From positions 7,217,001 to 7,281,000 of the forward strand of contig JAYKKI010000016.1 in NCBI GenBank assembly GCA_039881145.1: a DNA stretch of 64,000 nt, in the 5' to 3' direction. Under the pieces are notes generated by a model. The model was given only the letters and a program-made list of their open reading frames with translations, was not told where the DNA came from and did not search any database. Made by a program: the position numbers and the translations under genes. This DNA is from Druceiella hillmani. Lineage: Eukaryota; Arthropoda; Insecta; Lepidoptera; Hepialidae. Positions 13,583-24,732 of this stretch are shown piece after piece (the first letter of the stretch is position 1; the number at the start of each line of letters is the position of its first letter).

Positions 13583-14178
13583 TAGTGATGGGTCGAATCA
13601 TCAATTGTAGTATTCGGGTAATTTAAATCTAAATCCTGACTCGATTTTTTTTAAACACGTTTAAAAATAATCGAGTCAGGATTCGAGTCTGTGACCTGAA
13701 TTCATATTTATTTTCTCTTGAACTAGACTCGATGTCCAGTTTTCGAGTGAATAGAAGTAGATCATTCGTGTAAGCTAAATACTTATATGGTATGAGTACT
13801 TATATTATCTACTTTTATTTGAATACGCCAAAACATACCCATTATGCAATATATACCTATCAATAGTGAAGTACAATATAATATATACTCACATAATTTT
13901 AATTAGTTAGATTAACGAAGCAGTATTTATACATCAGCTTTCCACTTATAACAAACAAAAAGACAATAATTATTTAAAGTGCAATTTAAATTAAACTAAT
14001 ATTTCAGTAAAGTATTCGTGAGAACAAAAGAGAAGAATATTCAAGTTTGTATTCGAGTAGTGGGAGTACTTATTAATTTAATTCGAGTACTGAGTTATCG
14101 AATACGATATTCTTATTACTCGAGTACATAAGATTATTCGATTACCATTCCGAGTTAGTTTGTCTCGCCCCATCATTA
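13583..14178. mobile_element. hAT-type MITE with 8-bp target duplication
   Basis: The left end TAGTGATGGGTCGA and the right end (reverse complement TAATGATGGGGCGA) form short terminal repeats. Flanks GTCACAAG (13575-13582) and GTCACAAA (14179-14186) are an 8-bp target duplication with one change, as hAT insertion produces. Inside, ATCCTGACTCGATTTT pairs with AATCGAGTCAGGAT around 13633-13682. Many TCGAGT/ATTCGAGT motifs occur in both halves. It is 596 bp, without coding capacity, and ends 84 bp before the 5'-exon acceptor. Confidence 0.85.
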
Positions 14179-14262
14179 GTCACAAAGCGTAGAGCGCTAG
14201 AGCGTACGCAACAAATGATTCCGAATATGAATTAATATGTGCTTAATCTCTTTTCCTTACAG

Positions 14263-14547
14263 AGATAATAAAGACATGCCGCTTGGAGCGTGATGACGAT
14301 GCCGCCTTTGATGATACCGAGGAGTATAGAGTACAACACTTTGCCTCGAAGACCAACGTACGCGGGTGCTTTGTGAACGTATTTTGCTTTTAAGTCAAGA
14401 GATTAGAATATTAACAACCTATGATGCAGTTACGATGACGTCACTGGATCGGATAACTTGGACGGAGCGTACTTGAAATCGAAAGAGTTTCATCGAAGTG
14501 AGCAGACTATTGAGATCTTCGTACATTTGTTTAAATGACAATAGACG
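14263..14547 (+). other. Probable 5' UTR part of PLB1-like first coding exon
   Basis: A good 3' splice site (pyrimidine-rich CTCTTTTCCTTACAG ending at 14262) is followed by about 390 bases that are richer in G+C than the flanks and run without an obvious donor to the coding start at 14548. This suggests an exon 14263-14655 whose first 285 bases are untranslated, with a further non-coding exon upstream that I could not locate. It contains short upstream ATGs, for example at 14275, followed quickly by a stop. A 42-codon open frame also follows the acceptor (see Findings), so this piece could instead be the end of another gene. Confidence 0.45.
14436..14443. promoter_or_regulatory. CRE-like octamer, copy 1
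   Basis: Perfect TGACGTCA palindrome, within GATGACGTCACT. Such sites bind CREB/ATF bZIP factors. Here it would lie in the transcribed 5' UTR. Confidence 0.4.
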
Positions 14548-14655
14548 ATGATGACGTCACTCAGTCGCCTTATCCTGTGGTTTACTATGCTTAGTCTGGA
14601 ATGGAAGAAGCTTTCGAGTCAGGAAGATAACACAATAACTGGTCCGGGATTTCGT
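14548..14655 (+). CDS. PLB1-like: PLB1-like coding exon 1: signal peptide
   Basis: Reads [20 protein letters not shown] followed by a hydrophilic stretch ending GPGFR. The first 18 or so residues (short polar start, hydrophobic LILWFTML core) look like a secretion signal. An in-frame TAG at 14542-14544 limits the start to the paired ATGs at 14548/14551. The donor is CGT|GTAAGT at 14656, exit phase 0, which fits the phase-0 acceptor at 23383. Homologous exons of this family carry little conserved sequence, so the assignment rests on position, strand, phase, hydrophobic leader and splice-site quality rather than on similarity. Confidence 0.6.
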
Positions 14656-17600
14656 GTAAGTTGTTTTTGATATGTATATACATATATTTATTTTATCGAT
14701 TTGTATAAGAATAATATTCCAGCGCATCTATATCAGCGTGAATGGGACAAGTTGAAGCTTCGATTGCAAGAATCAATTATTTGATAATCCGCCCTTAATC
14801 TCTCCTTAATCCGGCAAAAAAGAACGTTTAAAATTTTGTCCTGTCCGTCTCTCCGTCTATTTGTCCGTATGTCACAGTCATTTTACTCCGAGACTATTGG
14901 CACAATATATAGACGAAAGTTGGATGGTAGGTGACTTCTATAAACTGTTACAAACTGTTTGTACAATGAAATATTGGAATTGTGAAAAAATAAATATATT
15001 AGGGGTGGCACTTCATATATGTAACTGAAGAATTAAAAAAATCCAGTTCCCACAGGGGAGTGGTGTATCGTTAGACAGATTTTAAAAATTATATAGAGGT
15101 TCCAAAATAATTTTTTTTTTAAAGTGTGACGCCCATGTAACTTTATAACTAATGTGTGTAAAATTCTGAAAAAAATTAAGGTATTAGAACTTAAAATATA
15201 CTTTCAACCAAAATTTTTCGAATAAGCTACATGGTGTAATTTCTGAGATATAGGATATTTTCCATGATAACCGCAACAATACCTTTGATTTTTCCAGTGC
15301 CTTTGAGAAACAGAAACTTGTAGGTTTAATACCATTTGGTGTTACGGAACCGTTTGTGCGTGAGTCCGACTCGTACTTGGCCAGTTTTTTATTTCGATTG
15401 ACTTAAGGACTGAAGGAATCATCCAAAAATTGGATGTTACACAGAGTAATGAGGAATGAGTTGATAACTACATGACATTTTTTCTAAACGAGTCAATAAA
15501 TTTCAATGAAAGAAGTGTTAAAAACAAAAAAAAATCTTATGTTCTCAAAATTATAAGTGACATGAGTAATTTATTTCCCAACAAATAAATATGATTGATA
15601 TCCATAATTAAATGAAATTACGTGATGTAGTATTATTTCTACTTCTTTAATTTCTTTACCACTACCTAGGTTTCGTTGTATCACAACATCTTCAGGTGGG
15701 ATATTAGCAAAGATTCTTCAAAGATCTTTGCTAATATCCCACCTGAAGATGTTGTAATACAACGAAACCTAGGTCGTGGTAAAGAAATTAAAGAAAGTAG
15801 AAATAAAACTACATCACGTAGTTTCATTTAATTGTGAATAATGAATTTCTACAAAATTAACGCCAAATATATTCAATATGACTGATATCAATTGGAATCT
15901 GCTATCTGTTATAATACAATAATAAACTTGGCCAGTACAAGTAGAAGTCGCACTGTGAGGGTTCTGTAACGGACAAAATAAATTTTAAAAACTTATTTTC
16001 ATAAACCTTTTATTTTAAATACGATATTCCCGCCAAATAAGGATCAACGATTGATACTTTTGTTTTTCTACTATGATAAAACCGAAGATCCTATAAATAA
16101 ACGAAGTACACTTTAAATCAAACGACGACATACGACGAGGAATAAAGACAAATATGTTAGTCTATAAATAAAATTGAATAGCTTTGAAGGACTTGGAAAA
16201 ATTATTTTCTTTTATTATTCTTATCGCCATTTTCTTTTCTTTATTATTAAGTAGGCTGGAAAAATCTTAGAACTTTATTAAAACAGTTAAGGTATATGTG
16301 TTTTAACAACGCTTCCGATTATGTAAAATAAATGGCCCTGAATTTTAGTTAAGATAGTTGTCATGTAAAAGGCGTTGTCCAGGAAAAGCACTGATTTTTT
16401 TATATATTATTCAAACTATAAATATCTAACTTATTTTTAAACTTAAAAATTATTCACCGTTTAGTTTTGGGAAAAAATCGCTTCCAAAAATTGTACAATT
16501 AACGTTACAGAAAAAGTAATTAATTTCACCACACTCTTAATTTTATTTAAACAAATCGTTGAGCGATTTGTTTGAAAAAGTAATTCAATGTAAAACGGTT
16601 TTATAATAAGACTTTGAAAAAAATACCGTTTAGTTTCTGTAAAAATCGCGCTCAGAAATTGTAAAATCGATACTACAGGTACATGCAAAAGTATTAATTT
16701 TACAAAACTTTTCATTTTATTTAATAAACCCGCCGAGCGATGTGTTTGAAAAAATAAGTCAATGCAAAATGGTGTTATATTAACACTTTGAAAAAAAATA
16801 CCGTCTAGTTTTGTTAAAAATCGCTCTCAAAAATTGTAAAATCAACACTACAGGTACATGCTAAAGAATTAATTTCACCACACCTTTGATTTTATTTGAT
16901 AAACCTGTCGAGCGATTTGTTTAAAAAACTAAGTCAATGTAAAATTATGTCATATTAATCATTTGAAAAAAAAAATATATTTACAACGCCGTTTTGATAA
17001 AAATCACTCTTAAAATTGTACAATTAACAATACAGATAAAGTAGTAATTCCACCACATTTATTTTTTTTTAAATGCGTTGAGAAATTTGTCTAAAACACT
17101 GTGTCGATGTAAAATGATGTTACATTAAAATTTAAAAAAAAAATTGTGCGTGTCAGCTGCGACGCGCGACTTGAGTTTACTCCTTAAGTGCGATTGTCTT
17201 GGAATGTATAAAATAGGTAACACTGAATATAAATATAAATATCAAGATCATTAAAAGTAAATGGAAAATTTAACTTTAATAAAAAATGCTGACAGTATAA
17301 TTATTAACAAGTAAAAGACAAATGAACAAGATCAAATATATACAACAAAATTAAGAACATTTAGTAACGTCAGACTAAGGTGTTAAGATTAAAAGAAACT
17401 TTTTAATTTTGTAGGATATAAGATAACAAATATTCGCACATAATGACATTTAATGATTACATCTCGATATAAGCGAACGATAATAAACCATGTGTGTCAC
17501 ACGCCGTCAATGCGATTACGCCATGAGAAAATTCCAATATGTATGTCACACTCCGTCATTGCGATTACGCCATAAGAAAATACCAAATATACGTATTGAT

Positions 17601-20600
17601 ATCTCACTCTAAAGATGCGCAGAAATGTTGCGCGGACCTAATGGTTACATTTTTTAACGCTATGAATTTCGTACGCTCTGAACTTCTGATTTTACTTCTC
17701 ATAAAACTTTATACCAGGCGCTATATATGAAAATCGATTCTTAAGGAGTAAATTCCAAAAAAGGAAAGATATATACCGCTTAGTTTGATAAAAATCGCAT
17801 TCAAAAATTGGACAATTAAAATTACAGGAAAAGTGTGTATTTCACCACACTTCATTTTATTTAAATAAAAATTACTTTTTTATTTCTCACAAACTGTTAC
17901 AATGATATTATATTAACAGTTGGAAACACTTTGGAAAACAAAAAAACAATATTGGAAAAAACAGTGAAGAAAACAAAAAAAAACAATTTTCAACAAAACA
18001 AATTATTTAAAAAATTATTAAATTACATCGAAATTGGTCCAAACATTAACAGTCCACGCTAATATAATCGTGAACAAAAATAGTTCTGTAGATTAAAATA
18101 TTAAACACGTTATGAAACACGTTATTATACAATCGATACCTTTCGCGATAAGGAGAATACAGTTATGCTTGCACCTGAATAAATTAAAGGCTTGTAACTC
18201 CACTTCACAACAATATTAAAGGCGCTAAGACAATCTTCGCAACAGTTGCAAAACGAGCGACGCACCAGACGAAAGTCAAGGAAAGCGCTTCCGATCGATT
18301 TGTATGCCTCCGGCGTGGACTTGTACGAGTCGCCAATACGCTCACGTAAAATATGCTTCGTAACGTAGTCAGACGGAAACGTGAACATCGTTAATGATAA
18401 GTCTACGGTGAACGAAACGGGACGACGGAAAATATTACTTAACATTTGTTCGCCCGCAAGAAGGCGATTTAATGCAACGTCATATTTTTAATTTTCTTAG
18501 GGTTTTATGAATATTATTTTGATTGAAGTTTAACTCTATAGGATAACTTTATAAAAATTTAGTAATTTTATGAGCTACAAATGCTCTATACAGTACAGTT
18601 AATTATTGTAATAAAAATCTAATGTATGGGGTGTAAATGAAAGTGATAACGATATCTGATTACTATCTTAATGTCATATAAACACTAATATTTATTTTTG
18701 GAAACTATGCTAGGCATGGACATAATCACTGTAACTATAGCTTATAGTATCCGTAACGCCATAAAATGTTAATTTCGTTATCGCGGTAAATACAAATAAT
18801 TTTCGAAGACAAAAAAATGCATGGTTTTATGTAGTTTAAATACAAGAACTCAATAATATAATTTTTGAAAATATTTGAAAAAAATTAAAGTTTTTGTGTG
18901 ACAACGTTATTACTTAACATGAGTACTGTAAACATGTTTGATCTGTGTCTAAGCTAATCTAGAAACTGTGAATTTTTTTTAAATTAATTAGTCATATCAT
19001 TAAAAAACAAAATGAAAAAAAGAACAAGCAGTCACCGATACGGAAACAGTTTTTTGAACTTCTAAACGTGACGCAAGAAATAACATTTTTGAAAAGTATT
19101 TAAATTAACAGATATTATATTATATATAGCATTACAATTTTCTTTACCTCCGTAGCATGCATGGAATAATGAGTGCGAGAAAAAGGAAATTAAAGATCTA
19201 GCGTGTTATTTACCTTGTGTTTTTTGGAAGAAATAAATTTTACTAAAGGTAGAGATTAAAACACAAATTTGCTGAAAAAAGTAACCAGGTAACTTTTCAA
19301 AAGCGAAAAAAAATTATCAGATATTAATTTTATTGAAAAGTGACGTTCAAAATAAATTTGTTTCAAGTCAAAATCAAATTATATTCAAGTATAAAATTAT
19401 TATAATACTTGAATATAAATATGCTCCTTATAAATATGCCAATCTAAATTACTCTTGAAGGTTGGCATATTTCGAAGAAAATGTGAGACATGATTTGTTC
19501 TAAATATGTCAGTGAATAAATATTTATGACCTCGTGTCATTGGTACGTGGCCGAAATTGCGAGTAACATGTCGCGAAGGACGACGTAGCAGAAATTAAAA
19601 TCGCGATGCAGCGCCACTAGAAAGCGACAGGACTTACATCAGTTTTGAATACTTGATGAGCTGACCTACCTTCGGAAGCCTTCAGAGTGATTAGCATGGC
19701 ACGTACGAGCTATATATTAGTAATACGTACATGGTTTGTTACACAATTGTTATCGTGAATTTAGACACAAGAGAATATTAATTTAATAAAGTTGTGATTT
19801 AAAACATTCACGAAATTCCATAAGGATTTTATGTTTGTAGATTATTTTTTCGTGGGTTTAAAAGTTTTATGATGTATGTATTCAAACTGTAAGCAGTTCA
19901 ATAATTATATTTTTTTTAAATGATCCATTAAATGTGCTAACCTGATAGAATATTAAAAATGTATCAACATGGAAAAGTGAAATATTATAGTCATTTCACT
20001 AACAAAATGCTCCGTTGATATAACATTATGTAAGCAGTTTAATAATGATATTTTTTTCGAAATGATCCGTTAAATGTTCTAACCTGATAGAATATTAAAA
20101 ATGTATCAACATGAAAAAGTGAAATATTAGAGTCATTTCACTAACAAAATGCTCCGTTAATATAACATTATGTAAGCAGTTCAATAATGATATTTTTTCG
20201 AAATGATCCGTTAAATGTTCTAACCTGATAGAATATTAAAAATGTATCAACATGAAAAAGTGAAATATTATAGTCATTTCACTAACAAAATGCTCCGTTA
20301 ATATAACATTATGTAAGCAGTTCAATAATGATATTTTTTCGAAATGATCCGTTAAATGTTCTAACCTGATAGAATATTAAAAATGTATCAACATGAAAAA
20401 GTGAAATATTAGAGCCATTTCACCAACAAAATGCTCCGTAAATAGTCCGAAATAGTTTTCTTTCAACATTTTGTTACATTGGGTCAAAAAGGGAGATATA
20501 TATTGCACACTGATTTGAAGTTCAATATTTCACAAAATAAGTTTACAAAAAAATAAGTGATCTATAGAAACCCGCATCATTTGATTGACATTCTGAAAAA

Positions 20601-23600
20601 TAATCATCCCCACGTTACATGAGCGTTGAATTACATATATTCAAAAAAACCTGTCAGGTGGAACTCGCACTATGGGGGAGGGAATTATTTTTAAAAATCT
20701 GACGAGTGGAACATTTAGGCATTTATAAACATTTAATCTTACATAATATTTCGATTAAACTATTCACAAAATTTTAATTTTTAAGAACGAAAGTGTATTT
20801 CCAAGTGGAAGTACCCTATAGGTTTTGATTTATTCGCAACTGTAAATATATACGATATAAATGGTCATATTTCGGGGTTTTCTTAATCAATAATCGATTA
20901 AGAAGAACATTGCATTGACTTAGAAGCTTGATTTGTTTATAGCTCCTAGGGACTGTAGACTTAAGTATTTAATATTAATTTCAACTTAAGACAGATAGAC
21001 GGACAACAAAGTGATTCTATAAGGGTTTCTTTTTTCTTTTGAGCTACGGATCCCTAAAAATATGTTTTTGTTTATAATTTCTTGCGAATATGTTGAAAAT
21101 TGTCGAACTTATATAGCGAGACTGGCGAACGGACCTGACTAAATTAAAAGGGTTCGTGTTGTGATTACGAAATCATATACAGAATTGTTGATAAATAGTA
21201 AGAAGCTTATTTAAGCATCAAATAAGCTACGAATACACAGTTGAAATAGGAGAGCTTTATGAAATTTTATGAAATGGATTTTTTTCGTTTTTAATTTTTA
21301 TTTCGCGGTTTTTGCTTTTGTTTATAAAGAGTTATAAAGGGCTACGAGATATTTAAGATACAATTTCGCTACATCCTACCTACAACGAAATTGTTATAAA
21401 ACGTGAATTCATTCATTTTAAATTTAAAATTATATACTTGATTTAAAACATTGTTTTTTTTCTAATAAGAAAGTTTTTTTCATATAATTTGTCTTAGATT
21501 TATTACGATCAATTGTATCCACGACCTAACAGGTTTTATTGCATGATTACATCATTTCTTGGAGGAAATGATGTAAATGTTTTGTAGCATTTCATTATCA
21601 AATAATTCGGTATGTATGAATATATAACAATTTAAAAGAAAGTGTTCGATTATTCGTTTATAATATATTAGTGTTATTACGTTAGTACGAAATAAGAATA
21701 TGTTATTTTTAATTTACGTAATATATGTGAAAAACAAAAACTTTTTTTTATATTCGCTTCTAACTTTATTACCACCTAATTTTTATTAAAAATTTTCATC
21801 GATTTATCAAACTTAATTACATACTTTTTCGTCGATCACGAAAGATTTAAGTATTTTGTTTTTAAGAAACAACTATAACTAGTGTTTATATTTATTGGTG
21901 TTTCATAATATATAAAAGATTAAATTTGGTTTTCTAGGCTATCTCGAGGTAAGTTTAAGGGTAGTTTTACATATTTAAGAAATATTTCCAATCACTTATC
22001 GTTTTTTTCGAAATTATTTTATTTTGTTTCGAGAACTAAATTATGAATATTTTACTTCCCGTGACTATATGATGATTGAATATTGTAACTGTTGGTCCTA
22101 CTGAAAAATTTATCAAATCAAATGTATAACAAAATGACATTTTTCAATTCCATTTTCGAATTAACTAACAATGTAAGTCGTTGCATAGAAACATAGCGAC
22201 GACAACAATGGTTTTGAAACATAGCGACGACAACTTTTTACGGCAAATATTACGTTCCTTGATCAGATATTTTGACTGCTTTACTGATTCAACCAAAACA
22301 ACTGGTACGGTCTACGTAAAAAAATAGGTACTTACCTGTTTTGAAAAAAATATTTTTGAACGTTTTTATAAGTCATAGGTTTAAATTCAAGAGGGTACAC
22401 TTTGAGAACGTTATGGTTTTTGGGAACGGAGAAGTATTGTTACGTAGATGTCTCTAAGCACCATTTTACATAGATGTATCTAAGCACCAATATAAGAACT
22501 CAAAAGTCAAATCGAAAGTCACTTGAAACATTAAATACTTTATATACGGTCTCCGATATGATTCGTGCTTATATACTAATCTTTTGGCATAAAAAACCTT
22601 ACTTGGCCTATTTTATAGACCTTCTTTAGGATGCTACTGCAATATTTTTGATGAATGGAAGGAACAAAAACGTGAAGTCATGGCACACCTGGCAGATGTA
22701 AAATATCTAATTTTTTTATATTCTTATATTGGAATATTTTTAGAACGTTGTAATTCGATAATGAAGTTTGTATACATCGATATAAACGAGTAATGTTGTA
22801 AGCGTTAGTAAATAACGAACAACGCTGTTACACTAACATACGCGTAAACTAGCGTATGTGTAGTGTAGTAGAGAGGAAAATGTTAAGTCGGAAAGGGCTT
22901 ACAAGAAGCGAAGCTGGCCGAATTAAGTCGGATAGAGGTGACAAGACGCAAAGAAAATCACCGAATCAAGATCGAAAGAACAGATATGACGTGAGAATCG
23001 AAGAAGACGACCGAATCAAGTCGGAAAGAGCCGATAAGACGTGAAGTTGTCACGAATGGCACGTTGCAATGTGCCATCAGAACGCTTTAAACCCCATCGT
23101 AAAGCGTCATTAGATGTTTCGTATAAAAATAAGCCACTTAAATAATTATGGACACAGCTGTGCAACAAAAAAGGCTTTGACCGTCTTCACTATCTCAATA
23201 AAGGACAAAATATCACTATGTAATTAAAAATATGGAATATACTTTGCTTTTGAATAAGTTGCTTATAACCTGGTACCTTTCAAAGATAATACAAACAGTT
23301 AGCAGGCGAGAGTAACTTAAGTATTCATCTATAGACACTATTACATATTATTATACATAACACAAACGATGCGACATTTTCAGATTCAACCGCCGTTCTA
23401 CATCCGGTATCCCAAACGGAGGGACCACGTTCGTCGCCAGAAGCCATATCCAGCCAGTTTCCCCTTTCCGTGTGCCAACGCGACGTGGATGGGTCGCTCG
23501 CGCACCGTTCCGACCAGCGCGCACCGCCTCCGCCCGGCGGACGTGGATGTCGTCGGCGCTATGGGTGACTCACTGGTAGCCGGAAATGGCGCTCTCGAGG

Positions 23601-24678
23601 AATGGGCTCTCGGAGCGCTAATCGAGTATCGCGGAGTGTCTTGGTGTGCAGGTGAATGAAGTTTACTAATAAGAAAATAAAAAATTCGTAAATGGTTTAC
23701 GTTTAAACCTTGAAATTGGTTAACTGTCTTTCAGTCGATTTATACACGCATTATAAGAAAAACTGCTAATTGGATTTAAATTAAAATTGGTTTAATAAAA
23801 TCATCAATGTTGGATAGTTTAATATCTTCAAACCAAAATAAGGGCTTACCATTTTGATGTAATGTTGATAAATTAGGATTTTTTTTACCTCTTCGCTAAC
23901 TTGCAAACTACATGAATTCATATTTAACCTCATGCCAAATGACCGGATACATTTACCATGAGGTTAAATATATATTAAAGGCTTGCAAGGCATGTGACCT
24001 ATGCCTTCATAGGAATTAGGGGTTCTAGTAAATGGGGTTCTTATGAAAAAATACGAAATTTTAAAATTATGTTAAACACGTTGTGTTGATCTATTAATGT
24101 CAGTCCCGGCTGACTCCAATAAATGGCGTTAAACATAAGTTACTTAGTTTTTTAGAAATTTTTTAGAAATCGAAGAGAAAACTAATTGAAAATAAAGGAA
24201 AAGAAAATTTTCCCTTTTCGCTAATTCAAAACTCTTATTTATTTTTAATAGTTTTTCGAAAAAAATTCTATCCTAGCTTGGAAATATCAATTACTTTACA
24301 TGTGGAATAAAATTTTCTCCTCGTATTGTTTTGGGGTTTGTTTTCATATTTATATTACTTATAACTGTAATTAACTAATTTTCAATAAGTTTTTTTAGTA
24401 ATTACTTATAATTATAATTACCAAAAAAGTTATTGAAAATGTACGGCATTTAATATTTTTATATATTTTCATTTTATGTACATTTGATTCTCTTTAGAAA
24501 CATGATCCAACCGTCTCACTATGAACAATTGTAGAACAACGGCAAGAAGTATTGTAGAACAATAGGAATTTTACATATTTTAACTAAAATATGCTACAAT
24601 CTTTTTCGGTTCTACGGTCGTCCATGTCAAGCCTGTTCACTTCATCGCTTTCAAAGTGAGTTCAATGTTAAACTTTAT

Positions 24679-24732
<54 letters not shown>

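Noticed and set aside
19608..19621. GCGCCACTAG as another CTCF site
   Set aside because: It lacks a base within the core relative to the consensus, so the match is poor.
22856..23044. Charged 62-codon ORF
   Set aside because: Lies in a dispersed repeat whose inverted copy at 53 kb does not keep the frame.
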